DNA from: an uncultured Verrucomicrobia subdivision 3 bacterium
GTDB lineage: Bacteria; Verrucomicrobiota; Verrucomicrobiia; Limisphaerales; UBA11358
Assembly (NCBI GenBank): GCA_903922735.1
Contig: CAIXUZ010000038.1
Coordinates: forward strand, 88,809-152,808
DNA: 64,000 bases
Direction of reading: 5' to 3'
In this document: positions 17,376-25,684 of the stretch, in pieces
Position numbering within the stretch: the stretch's first letter is position 1
How the letters are laid out: each line of letters begins with the position of its first letter
Position numbers and translations under genes: made by a program
The notes under the pieces: model-generated
Told to the model about the DNA's origin: nothing
Database searches by the model: none
What the model saw: only the letters and a program-made list of their open reading frames with translations

Positions 17376-19241
17376 TTATTTCACCAAAACAAAGTAGAGC
17401 AACAGCGCCACGCCGAACGCAAACAGGAACGCGTAGGTCTGGAGGTTGCCGGTTTGCACGAGGCGCAGCGCGCGGCCGCTCAAATCCGTGCCGCCGCGAA
17501 TCAGGCCGATGCAGGCGCCTTCAATGATCCAGCGGTCAAACCAGTCGGAAGCCGCCGCGAGTAAATCATGGCAGCGGATGACTGTGGCCTCATAAAGTTC
17601 GTCGAAGTAGAAGCGGTTGGCCATCCAGCGCGAGAGCGCGCCGAGCTTGGCCGGCAGCGGATCGGTCGCGGCGTTCTTGTAGAACGTGAAGGCGAGGAAC
17701 AAGCCGACGACCACCGCGCCTAGGCCGCAGAGCATCGGGAAAACATCATGGAACGGATGTGTGATCTGCTCCATAACGGTCAGCGAAGCGTGCGTGGTGC
17801 CAAACTGGGATCCGTAGAAGTTTGTGACACCGATGAAGCCGCCAACCACGGACAGCACCGCCAGCGCCACCAGCGGCAGCGTGATAACCAGCGGGGATTC
17901 ATGGGCGTGCGAGGCTTGCTTAGATTTTTCCTGGCCAAAGAAAACGACGAAGAAAAGGCGGAACGTATAGAACGTGGTTAGTGCGGCCACGAACACGGCG
18001 ACGCCGAACAACAGGTAATTCTTTTCCTCTAGCGCCAGCGCGAGGATGGCGTCCTTGGAATAAAACCCGCTGAACGGCGGAACTCCGCACAGGGCGAGCG
18101 CACCGATGAAAAAGGTCGCGAACGTGAGCGGCATTTTCTTCCGCAGGTTGCCCATCTGCCAGATGTCCTGCTCGTGGTGCATGCCGATGATGACCGAGCC
18201 GGCGCTCAAGAAGAGCAGCGCCTTGAAAAACGCGTGCGTGGTCAGATGGAACATTGCCGTTGTCGGACCGCTTAAGCCGACCGCCATGACCATGTAGCCG
18301 AGCTGTGAGAGCGTGGAGTAAGCGATGATGCGCTTGATGTCGTTTTGCTGGACGGCCATCAGTGCCGCGAGCAACGCCGTGAAACCGCCGATGTAGGCGA
18401 TGACCTGTAATGCTGTGTGATCGTATAAGAACAACGTTCGGCACAGCATGTAAACGCCGGCGGCCACCATCGTGGCGGCGTGGATCAAGGCGGAAACGGG
18501 TGTCGGACCTTCCATCGCGTCCGGCAGCCAGACATGCAGCGGGAATTGAGCGGACTTACCCATTGCGCCGCAGAAAATCAGCAGGCCGGCCAGGCTGGCA
18601 CTGCAACCAAGCGCAGCCGGATTGGCGGTGACGATACCATTCAGCACACTGAAGTTCAGCGAACCGAGCAGACCCCAAATCATCAAGATCCCGAGCAGGA
18701 ATCCGAAATCGCCAAGCCGGTTGGTGATGAAAGCTTTCTTGGCGGCATCGCCGGCGCTGGGTTTTTCAAACCAGAAACCGATGAGCAGGTAGCTCGAAAC
18801 ACCGACCAGTTCCCAGAAGATGAACATCATCACGAAATTATTCGCCAGCACGATGCCGAGCATTGAGAACGTGAACAAGCTCATGCTGGCGAAGAAGCGC
18901 GCCATGCTGCGGTCGTCGTGCATGTAACCGTAGGAGTAAACGTGGATTGCTCCGCCGACGCCGGTGACGATCAGTGTCATCATCAGACTCAACGCGTCGA
19001 GCTTCAGGCCGAAATCAATGCTCAGATTACCGATGGCAAGCCAGTTTACGGTGGTTTCGGTGGCGGCGGGATGGAAAGTGTTGACCGAGATAAACAGGCA
19101 GGTCAGCACGAAACCGGTGACGACGGCGCCGATCGAAATGAAGCTGCTGACCGTTTTGTTGCGCAGGGTGAAAAGCGTTATCACCGTCGCTGACAGCAGC
19201 GGCAGGAACAAAATCAGCCAAGGTAAATTTTCGTATTTCAT
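17376..19241 (-). CDS. nuoL: NADH-quinone oxidoreductase subunit L
   Basis: This 621-residue subunit is the largest membrane subunit of complex I. The antiporter core contains FIFWELVGVSSYLLIGFW and GPTPVSALIHAATMVAAGVYM, followed by the long C-terminal lateral helix region and a final anchoring helix (LLLYFVLVK). It is separated from nuoK by 152 bp that hold an inverted-repeat element, the largest gap in the operon apart from the tRNA gap, so it may be expressed at a different level from the upstream genes. Confidence 0.95.
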   Translation of the reverse strand: MKYENLPWLILFLPLLSATVITLFTLRNKTVSSFISIGAVVTGFVLTCLFISVNTFHPAATETTVNWLAIGNLSIDFGLKLDALSLMMTLIVTGVGGAIHVYSYGYMHDDRSMARFFASMSLFTFSMLGIVLANNFVMMFIFWELVGVSSYLLIGFWFEKPSAGDAAKKAFITNRLGDFGFLLGILMIWGLLGSLNFSVLNGIVTANPAALGCSASLAGLLIFCGAMGKSAQFPLHVWLPDAMEGPTPVSALIHAATMVAAGVYMLCRTLFLYDHTALQVIAYIGGFTALLAALMAVQQNDIKRIIAYSTLSQLGYMVMAVGLSGPTTAMFHLTTHAFFKALLFLSAGSVIIGMHHEQDIWQMGNLRKKMPLTFATFFIGALALCGVPPFSGFYSKDAILALALEEKNYLLFGVAVFVAALTTFYTFRLFFVVFFGQEKSKQASHAHESPLVITLPLVALAVLSVVGGFIGVTNFYGSQFGTTHASLTVMEQITHPFHDVFPMLCGLGAVVVGLFLAFTFYKNAATDPLPAKLGALSRWMANRFYFDELYEATVIRCHDLLAAASDWFDRWIIEGACIGLIRGGTDLSGRALRLVQTGNLQTYAFLFAFGVALLLYFVLVK

Positions 19242-19249
19242 TTTTTACC

Positions 19250-19390
19250 AGCCACAGGTTTACACAGATGTTTCATCCGCCGATGACGCAGATTTCCGCA
19301 GATTCGATGAAAGCGGATTCAATCTGCGTTCATCGGTGCAATCTGCGTATGTTTTTTTATCTGTGTGCAATCTGTGTTTCATCTGTGGCT
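19250..19390. repeat. Imperfect inverted-repeat element between nuoK and nuoL
   Basis: The element is bounded by AGCCACAG (19250-19257) and its reverse complement CTGTGGCT (19383-19390). Inside are many variants of ACACAGAT/ATCTGTG and GCAGATT/AATCTGCG arranged as imperfect inverted repeats. No open frame makes sense in it. It resembles the intergenic palindromic repeats I associate with verrucomicrobial genomes, but copies elsewhere could not be searched. Transcription of nuoL must pass through it. Confidence 0.7.
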
Positions 19391-19393
19391 CAA

Positions 19394-19699
19394 TTACAGT
19401 TTCATCGAGGTCAAATCTTCGACATGCGCGGACTGGCGTTTCCGGTAGAGCGCCACAATGAGCGCCAAGCCGACTGCCACTTCCGCTGCTGCCACGGTGA
19501 TGATGAAAAACACCAGCACCTGTCCGTCGAGCTTGTTGTTGAACCGCGAAAAAGAGACGAGCGCCAGATTCGCCGCGTTGAGCATCAGCTCGAGCGACAT
19601 ATACATCACGATCAGATTGCGCCGCAGGATCACGCCGAGCAGCCCCAGGCAAAACAGGATCATGCTCACGGCCAGATAATGTTGGAGTCCGATGTGCAT
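19394..19699 (-). CDS. nuoK: NADH-quinone oxidoreductase subunit K
   Basis: This 101-residue complex I membrane subunit has three helices. Helices 2 and 3 carry the conserved buried glutamates (MYMSLELMLNAANLAL and VAAAEVAVGLALIVALYR). The length and the segment before the C-terminus (YRKRQS) are usual for NuoK. Its start lies 1 bp after the nuoJ stop. Confidence 0.94.
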   Translation of the reverse strand: MHIGLQHYLAVSMILFCLGLLGVILRRNLIVMYMSLELMLNAANLALVSFSRFNNKLDGQVLVFFIITVAAAEVAVGLALIVALYRKRQSAHVEDLTSMKL

Positions 19700-19700
19700 G

Positions 19701-20255
19701 TTATTCGAGTTTCTTTTTGCTCAACAGGATTACGCCCACCATGGCCACGAGCAGCAGCACGGAGACGATCTCAAACGGGAGCGTGTATTGCGTGAACAAG
19801 AGTTTGCCGAGCGCGATGGTGTCGCCTTCAATCTTGGGCGAGGGAATTTTCGATGAGGACGCGAATTCTTCAAAATAGTTGTGCGTAAGTGATTTTATGA
19901 AGATCGTGAAGATGCTGCCGACCGAAACCAGTCCGCCAATCAGCCCAAAAAATTTGATTTTCCGCCGCGCCTCCTCCTTCAAGTCGAGCAACATGATGAC
20001 GAACAGGAACAGCACCATGACCGCTCCCGCGTAAACAAGAATTTGCACCGCGGCGAGGAAGAAGGCATGTAGCAACACGAACAAGCCGGACATGGATATG
20101 ATGGTGAGCACGAGGAACATCGCGCTGGTCACCGGACTGCGGCTGAACGGATTTGCGATGACTAGCACGGCGCACAGCAGCGTGAGCGCTGCGAAAACGT
20201 AAAACAAAACGTCTTCCACGCCGCCTCCGCTGATCAAATTGTTGATGGCTTCCAT
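19701..20255 (-). CDS. nuoJ: NADH-quinone oxidoreductase subunit J
   Basis: This 184-residue complex I membrane subunit has five predicted helices. The pi-bulge helix region reads VQILVYAGAVMVLFLFVIMLL, the family hallmark. A polar loop of about 45 residues precedes the last helix (VSVLLLVAMVGVILL). Its start lies 6 bp after the nuoI stop. Confidence 0.93.
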   Translation of the reverse strand: MEAINNLISGGGVEDVLFYVFAALTLLCAVLVIANPFSRSPVTSAMFLVLTIISMSGLFVLLHAFFLAAVQILVYAGAVMVLFLFVIMLLDLKEEARRKIKFFGLIGGLVSVGSIFTIFIKSLTHNYFEEFASSSKIPSPKIEGDTIALGKLLFTQYTLPFEIVSVLLLVAMVGVILLSKKKLE

Positions 20256-20261
20256 TGCTGG

Positions 20262-20825
20262 TTAATGTTTTACCGGGAAATTTTCCTGCGCCTTGGCTTC
20301 TTCCAGCTTGAGGCTCCATTTCTGGATGCCGGGGGCAATGCCGCCGAGCGACAGGAGTTTTTCCTTATTATAAATCAACTCTGCGCGACTGGTGGCCGTG
20401 AGCGAATAATCTTTCTGCAGGAATATCGCCTCTTCCGGACAGACTTCCTGGCAGAAGCCGCAATAGATGCAGCGAAGCATGTTGATCTCGAACTCCAGCG
20501 GCATTTTCTCGGCGTTCGTGCGGTCGGGTTTCAAGCCGCTGTCGCCGGGCGGCGTGATGCGGATGGCTTTCGGCGGGCAGACAAATTCGCAAAGCTGGCA
20601 GGAGACGCACTTCGTATCGCCGTCCTGATCCTTCACGAGATAGGGCGCGCCGCGATAACCCGTCGGTACGGTCCATTTCTGCTCCGGATATTCCATCGTC
20701 ACGGCTTTGCCGCCGAAAAGGGTGCGGAACAAATGCCGGCCCGTCACCTTCAACCCGCCGATGACCACCGGCAGATAAAGGCGTTCCCAGAAATTCAGCT
20801 TTTTGCGATTTACGATGATCGCCAT
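20262..20825 (-). CDS. nuoI: NADH-quinone oxidoreductase subunit I
   Basis: This 187-residue peripheral subunit carries two [4Fe-4S] clusters (N6a and N6b) that pass electrons toward the quinone site. Both motifs are complete: CVSCQLCEFVCPPKAI and CIYCGFCQEVCPEEAI. The start at 20825 is preceded by GGAG at a good distance; an in-frame GTG at 20837 would lie before that site. Its start is 1 bp after the nuoH stop. Confidence 0.95.
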   Translation of the reverse strand: MAIIVNRKKLNFWERLYLPVVIGGLKVTGRHLFRTLFGGKAVTMEYPEQKWTVPTGYRGAPYLVKDQDGDTKCVSCQLCEFVCPPKAIRITPPGDSGLKPDRTNAEKMPLEFEINMLRCIYCGFCQEVCPEEAIFLQKDYSLTATSRAELIYNKEKLLSLGGIAPGIQKWSLKLEEAKAQENFPVKH

Positions 20826-20826
20826 A

Positions 20827-21888
20827 TCAGCTCCCAATCCACAGCGCGATGGCCGTGATTAAAATGTTTGCCAGCGCCAGCGGCAGAAACCGCCGCCAGC
20901 CCAGGTCCATCAACTGGTCGTAGCGGAAGCGGGGCACCATCCAGCGAATCCAGATGAACACGACCATGAAAAACAGCATCTTCGCGATAAAAATCAAAAT
21001 GTGCGCGAGGCCCATGCCTAGCGAAGTCGCCGGCTGATCCAAACCCCAGAACGGCAGCGTCCAGCCGCCGAAAAACAGCGTCACCATCATGCCCGCCGAT
21101 GCGAGCATCGCCGCGTATTCGCCCATCGGGAACATCGCGAATTTCATGGAACTGTATTCCACGTTATAGCCGCCGGCCAGTTCTTGTTCCGCCTCGGCAA
21201 AATCGAACGGCGTGCGGTTGGTTTCCGCCAGCGCGGACACGATGAAGATGAGGAACGAAATCGGCGCATAGCAAATCAGCCAGCCGTGCGTCGTCTGCCA
21301 GGCGATGATGCCGCTTAAGTTCAAGTTGCCCGCGATCAGCAGCACCGGGATCACCGACATGCCCATCGCGATTTCATACGAAATCATCTGCGCGCTGGCG
21401 CGGATGCCGCCGAGGAACGGAAACTTGGAGTTCGCCGCGTATCCCGCCAGCACGATGCCATAAACTCCCAGCGAAACGATGCCGAACGTGTATAGGATGC
21501 CCACGTTCAAGTCCGCGATGACCATTTTCTGTGATCCCATGACCGAGCCGAAGGGAATCACCGCCACCGTCATCAGCGCGGGAACCACCGCCACCGCCGG
21601 GGCGAGCCAGAAATAAATTTTCTTTACCCCGCCCGGCGTGAAGTCTTCCTTCAAAAACGATTTCAAACCGTCGGCCAGCGGTTGGAAAAAGCCGATGCGC
21701 GTCAGGAACGGGCCGAGCACCGGAATGTACTTCACGAACGGCGGCGCGACGCGGTTGGGGCCGGGCCGGTCCTGAATCCACGCGGCGATCTTGCGCTCCG
21801 CCATCACGGAATACGCCACCATGGTCATCAGCGCGCCGAAAACCACGGCCACCTTGACTATGCTGAAGATGATGAAAGTCCAGTCCAT
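20827..21888 (-). CDS. nuoH: NADH-quinone oxidoreductase subunit H
   Basis: This 353-residue membrane subunit forms part of the quinone chamber. It has eight helices and the family motifs ERKIAAWIQDRPGPNRV (near residue 30) and ALAETNRTPFDFAEAEQELAGGYNVEYS, whose acidic residues link quinone reduction to proton pumping. Its start lies 1 bp after the nuoG stop. Confidence 0.95.
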   Translation of the reverse strand: MDWTFIIFSIVKVAVVFGALMTMVAYSVMAERKIAAWIQDRPGPNRVAPPFVKYIPVLGPFLTRIGFFQPLADGLKSFLKEDFTPGGVKKIYFWLAPAVAVVPALMTVAVIPFGSVMGSQKMVIADLNVGILYTFGIVSLGVYGIVLAGYAANSKFPFLGGIRASAQMISYEIAMGMSVIPVLLIAGNLNLSGIIAWQTTHGWLICYAPISFLIFIVSALAETNRTPFDFAEAEQELAGGYNVEYSSMKFAMFPMGEYAAMLASAGMMVTLFFGGWTLPFWGLDQPATSLGMGLAHILIFIAKMLFFMVVFIWIRWMVPRFRYDQLMDLGWRRFLPLALANILITAIALWIGS

Positions 21889-21889
21889 T

Positions 21890-23635
21890 TTAGATTTGCA
21901 CCGTCACGCCGGTGTCGCCGAGGGCTTGCCACGTCAGGCTATTGAACGCGGGCACCTCCTTCGCCATTTGATTGAACAGGCCCTCGATGGTCGCCAAACC
22001 GTTCTGGCCGGTGATGTTATGCACCAGGTCGTGCAGAAATTCCCACTCCGCCTTCGCGTCGCCGGGCGCCTCGACGGCCTTCATGAATTTCTGGACGCGG
22101 CCCTTGCCGCTGGTGAAGGTGCCGCGCTTTTCCGCGTGCGCCGCGCCGGGCAAAACGTAGTGCGCCAGCTTCGTGGTTTCGTTCGGCAAAATGTCACTGA
22201 CGATCAGCGTGTCCAGTTTCGCGAGTAATTCCGCCGTGATGCCGTGTTCGTCCACAACTTCGCTGATGGTTTCGCGCTCGCGCAATTTTTCGTTGGCCAC
22301 GGCGCGCTTGACGATGTTCTCGCCGAACACGATGAGCGTCCTGATCTTGCCGCTGGCGATGCCATCGGAAATTTTCACCAGATTGATGCCCATTTCGGTA
22401 AAGCAAATGCCGGTGAGCCGCGCCCCATTGGTGTTCGGATTTTTATCCGCGCTGACGAGCAACTTGTCAGCTTGGCCGTCCCGCGGTATCGAATCGCTGA
22501 TCGCGTTGAGCTTGGCTTTCAATTTGGAAATCAACCAAAGTTCTTCGTTCGTCTGGCGCGCCGAGGCGATGATCGCCACGGAACCCGCCGGCGCTTTCTT
22601 GAGCCGGTCGGAAATTTCGTTGAGCGCCGCCGTCCAGGAAGATTTCTGACCGCGCACCAAAACGTCCTTCAAGCGGTCCGCGCGGGCGATCCACTTGTAG
22701 TTCAAACGACCGGCGTCGCACATCCAGGAGGCATTGACCGCGTCGTTGTCGCGCGGCGTGTAGCGGTAGATCTTTTCTTCCCGGGAGCCGATGAGCACAT
22801 TGCAGCCCGTGGCGCAGCTGGTGCAAACGCTCTTGGTTTCCTTGAGGAACCACGCGCGCATCTGGAACCGGAAATCTTTCGACGTCAGCGCACCCACCGG
22901 ACAGACATCCACCGTGTTCAGCGTGTAATTGTTGTCGAACGGTATGCCTGGGAACGTCGCAATCGTGTTGTAGCTGCCGCGATTGATGATGCCGAGCGCG
23001 TCGTCTTTGGCGATGTCGCGCGTGAAGCGGATGCAGCGCGTGCAAAGGATGCAGCGTTCCGCGTCCAGCATGATGCGCGGTCCGAGATCAACGGCCTTCG
23101 GCTTGTGAACTTTCGCTTCGACGAAGCGGCTCTGGCTCTGGCCGTAGTCCACCGAGTATTCCTGGAGTTTGCATTCCCCGGCTTGGTCGCAAATCGGGCA
23201 GTCGAGCGGATGGTTGATGAGCAGCGATTCGAGCACGCCTTCGCGCATTTGCCTCACGGCGGGCGTCTTTGTGTAAATTTCCATGCCGGGCGAGATCGGC
23301 GTGGCGCACGCAATGGCAGGACGCGGCGACTTGCCGATCTTGAATGAGCCGTCGGGATTGACCACCGGCTTGCGGTCAGGCCCGAGCGCGGGCGTGCCGA
23401 ATTCGACGAGGCACATGCGGCAGTTGCCGACGACCGGCAGTTTGGGATGCCAGCAATAATGCGGCACGTCGGTCTTGGCCAGTTCACACGCCTGAATCAT
23501 CGTCGTGGGCGTGAGCTTGCCCGACCAGTCGGCGGTGAGGCGCGGCACTTCGATCTCGCGCCCGTCCACCTTGACCTTGATTTTTTCAATCGCGGTCGGC
23601 GCGGGCTTCGGTTCAGTTGTGGCGGCGGTGGACAT
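21890..23635 (-). CDS. nuoG: NADH-quinone oxidoreductase subunit G
   Basis: This 581-residue iron-sulfur subunit has an N-terminal [2Fe-2S] domain (HYCWHPKL, GNCRMCLVE), a His-Cys3 [4Fe-4S] site (HPLDCPICDQAGECKLQ) and a further [4Fe-4S] site (CILCTRCIRFTRD with DVCPVGAL). A fourth cysteine set (CTSCATGCNV) opens the molybdopterin-oxidoreductase-like domain. At 581 residues it is much shorter than the roughly 900 of E. coli NuoG, so the C-terminal domain is reduced, as in many bacteria. An insert after GNCRMCLVE (GTPALGPDRKPVVNPDG) is present. Gaps are 5 bp to nuoF and 1 bp to nuoH. Confidence 0.94.
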   Translation of the reverse strand: MSTAATTEPKPAPTAIEKIKVKVDGREIEVPRLTADWSGKLTPTTMIQACELAKTDVPHYCWHPKLPVVGNCRMCLVEFGTPALGPDRKPVVNPDGSFKIGKSPRPAIACATPISPGMEIYTKTPAVRQMREGVLESLLINHPLDCPICDQAGECKLQEYSVDYGQSQSRFVEAKVHKPKAVDLGPRIMLDAERCILCTRCIRFTRDIAKDDALGIINRGSYNTIATFPGIPFDNNYTLNTVDVCPVGALTSKDFRFQMRAWFLKETKSVCTSCATGCNVLIGSREEKIYRYTPRDNDAVNASWMCDAGRLNYKWIARADRLKDVLVRGQKSSWTAALNEISDRLKKAPAGSVAIIASARQTNEELWLISKLKAKLNAISDSIPRDGQADKLLVSADKNPNTNGARLTGICFTEMGINLVKISDGIASGKIRTLIVFGENIVKRAVANEKLRERETISEVVDEHGITAELLAKLDTLIVSDILPNETTKLAHYVLPGAAHAEKRGTFTSGKGRVQKFMKAVEAPGDAKAEWEFLHDLVHNITGQNGLATIEGLFNQMAKEVPAFNSLTWQALGDTGVTVQI

Positions 23636-23640
23636 TGAAA

Positions 23641-25071
23641 TCAGTGGTGCGCGGCTTCCAATTGTTTGATTTCCGGTGCGGAATGAGTCTTCGCCCTGCG
23701 CTCCTCGTCCGCCTTGCCTTTGGCCACGAAGTCATCTTTGAACTTCGCGAGAAAACTTTGCACCGGCCAGGAACAGGCTTCGCCAAACGCGCAAATCGTG
23801 CGGCCGCCGGGAATGTTGTCCGCGATTTTCACCAGATAATCGGCATCCTGCGCCCGGCCTTCCCCGTGCGTGAGGCGATGCAACGTCTTGTTCATCCAGA
23901 GCGAACCTTCGCGGCACGGCGTGCATTGGCCGCAGCTTTCATGCGCGTAAAATTCGGAAAGATTGGCGAGCGCGCCGACGATGTCCACGCTGTCATCCAT
24001 CACGATGATTGCGCTGGAACCGCTCATCGTGCCGGCCTGCGCGAGCGAATCGAAGTCATAGGGCAGATCGAGCATGTCGGTCTCCACCAGAATCTCTTTC
24101 CCCTCGGCGTCCTTTTTCTTGAGCTTGAATTTTTCGCCCGCCTTCAAAACCTTCGAGGAGGATCCACCCGGAATGATGGCTTTCAATGGTCGCCCGGGAC
24201 GCAGTCCCCCGCCGAAATTTTTGTCGAAGAGCAATTCGCGGAGCGTTGCCTTGCCGACTTCGATTTCGTAGTAGCCGGGGCGCTGGACGTGGCCGCTCAA
24301 GCTGACGATGCGCGTGCCGGTGTTGTTCGGCGTGCCGAGCTTGGCGAATTCCGCGCCGCCCATCGCGACGATGTGCTTCACATTGCACAGCGTCTCTACG
24401 TTGTTGACGATGGTCGGGCACATCCACAAACCGAGCACGGCCGGGAAATACGGCGGCTTGATGCGCGGATACGGACGCTTGCCTTCGAGTGATTCGATGA
24501 GTCCGGTTTCCTCGCCGCAGATGTAGGCGCCCGCGCCGCGGTGAACGTGCATCTCCAAATCGTAGCCGGTGCCGAGAATATTTTTGCCGAGGAACCCTTT
24601 GGCGCGCGCTTCTTTCAGCGCCTGATTCAAAATCTTCGCGCCTTCGGGCATTTCGCCGCGGATGTAGATGTAGGCGAGCTTCACGTCGTTCGCGAAGCAG
24701 GAGATGATCATGCCCTCGATGAGCTGATGCGGATCCTTGTGGATGATCTGGCGGTCCTTGAACGTCCCCGGCTCGGATTCGTCGGCGTTGCAGATGAGGT
24801 AAATCGGCTTGCCGCTCTTGCGATCCACAAAGCTCCATTTGAGGCCGCAGGAGAAGCCGGCCCCGCCGCGACCGCGCAGCCCGGAGGTCATCACTTCCTG
24901 ACGCAGTTGTTCCTGCGGCGTCTGCGTCTTGCCTTCCGCCAAAGTCTTGGTCTGAAACGCGAACGCCTTCTTGAGCGTCTCGTATCCGCCATGACGCAAA
25001 TAGCACGCGATGTCCGGCGTGTAGCCCGGTTCATCGGCGTGCTTCAAAATCAATTTGTATTCTTGCGCCAT
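23641..25071 (-). CDS. nuoF: NADH-quinone oxidoreductase subunit F
   Basis: This 476-residue NADH-binding subunit has an FMN/NADH site with GLRGRGGAGFSCGLKW and CNADESEPGTFKDR, the loop CGEETGLIESLEGKRPYPR, and the C-terminal [4Fe-4S] N3 site ESCGQCTPCREGS plus a distant cysteine (CAFGEACSWP). About 40 residues in the middle (KLKKKDAEGKEILVE) look like a lineage-specific insertion. It is separated from nuoE by 127 bp that contain a tRNA gene on the other strand, so it may need its own start signal. Confidence 0.95.
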   Translation of the reverse strand: MAQEYKLILKHADEPGYTPDIACYLRHGGYETLKKAFAFQTKTLAEGKTQTPQEQLRQEVMTSGLRGRGGAGFSCGLKWSFVDRKSGKPIYLICNADESEPGTFKDRQIIHKDPHQLIEGMIISCFANDVKLAYIYIRGEMPEGAKILNQALKEARAKGFLGKNILGTGYDLEMHVHRGAGAYICGEETGLIESLEGKRPYPRIKPPYFPAVLGLWMCPTIVNNVETLCNVKHIVAMGGAEFAKLGTPNNTGTRIVSLSGHVQRPGYYEIEVGKATLRELLFDKNFGGGLRPGRPLKAIIPGGSSSKVLKAGEKFKLKKKDAEGKEILVETDMLDLPYDFDSLAQAGTMSGSSAIIVMDDSVDIVGALANLSEFYAHESCGQCTPCREGSLWMNKTLHRLTHGEGRAQDADYLVKIADNIPGGRTICAFGEACSWPVQSFLAKFKDDFVAKGKADEERRAKTHSAPEIKQLEAAHH

Positions 25072-25123
25072 ATCAGCAACTTGACTCTTAAAAATTTATC
25101 TCTAGCTTACTGTGTCCCGTCAT

Positions 25124-25197
25124 TGCCCGATGGTGTAACGGTAGCACAGCAGACTCTGAATCTGTTTGTCTAGGTTCAAATCCTAGTCGGGCAACCA
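25124..25197 (+). tRNA. tRNA-Gln (CTG), CCA encoded
   Basis: A full cloverleaf can be folded. The acceptor stem TGCCCGA (25124-25130) pairs with TCGGGCA, followed by discriminator A and an encoded CCA (25195-25197). The anticodon stem GCAGA/TCTGT encloses loop CTCTGAA, so the anticodon is CTG (glutamine). The T arm is CTAGGTTCAAATCCTAG. It lies on the + strand in the gap between nuoE and nuoF, both on the - strand; its 3' end is 1 bp from the nuoE stop. Either the nuo transcript runs antisense through the tRNA or nuoF onward has its own promoter. Confidence 0.95.
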
Positions 25198-25198
25198 T

Positions 25199-25684
25199 TC
25201 ACTTGCATCCCGCAACGATTTCGTCAGCCTTTTTGTGGCTGACCCCTTCGTAAAATTTTTCGCCAACCATCATCACCGGCGCGGTGCCGCAGCTGGCGAG
25301 GCATTCGACAAATTCCACTGTGAACTTGCCGTCCTTCGTCGTCTGCGGACCGTGTTTGTGAGCGTCCAAACCGAGTTTCTGGCAAAAATGATGATGCAGC
25401 TCATACGCGCCGCCCAGCGCGCAACTCAACGTGCGGCAAACCTTGATCGCGTATTTGCCCTGCGGCTCCTGCCGGAGCATCGGGTAAAATGTCAGGATCT
25501 CAAAAACATTGATCGGCTGGAGTTCCAGCTTCTTGGCCGTCCATTGCACGGCGTCGGACGAGATCCAGCCGAACTTTTCCTGGATCGCGTGCAGCACCAT
25601 CAGCGACGCGGCGCGTTTCACCGGATAGTGCGAGATCAGCTCATTCACTTCCGCTTCCAGTTCCGGTGTGGCTTGGAAACTCAT
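25199..25684 (-). CDS. nuoE: NADH-quinone oxidoreductase subunit E
   Basis: This 161-residue thioredoxin-fold subunit carries the [2Fe-2S] cluster N1a. The cysteines lie in VCRTLSCALGGA and VECLASCGTAPVMMV. The N-terminal helical part (HYPVKRAASLMVLHAIQEKFGWIS) is typical. It overlaps nuoD by 4 bp at its start, and the tRNA-Gln gene begins almost at its stop codon. Confidence 0.94.
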   Translation of the reverse strand: MSFQATPELEAEVNELISHYPVKRAASLMVLHAIQEKFGWISSDAVQWTAKKLELQPINVFEILTFYPMLRQEPQGKYAIKVCRTLSCALGGAYELHHHFCQKLGLDAHKHGPQTTKDGKFTVEFVECLASCGTAPVMMVGEKFYEGVSHKKADEIVAGCK

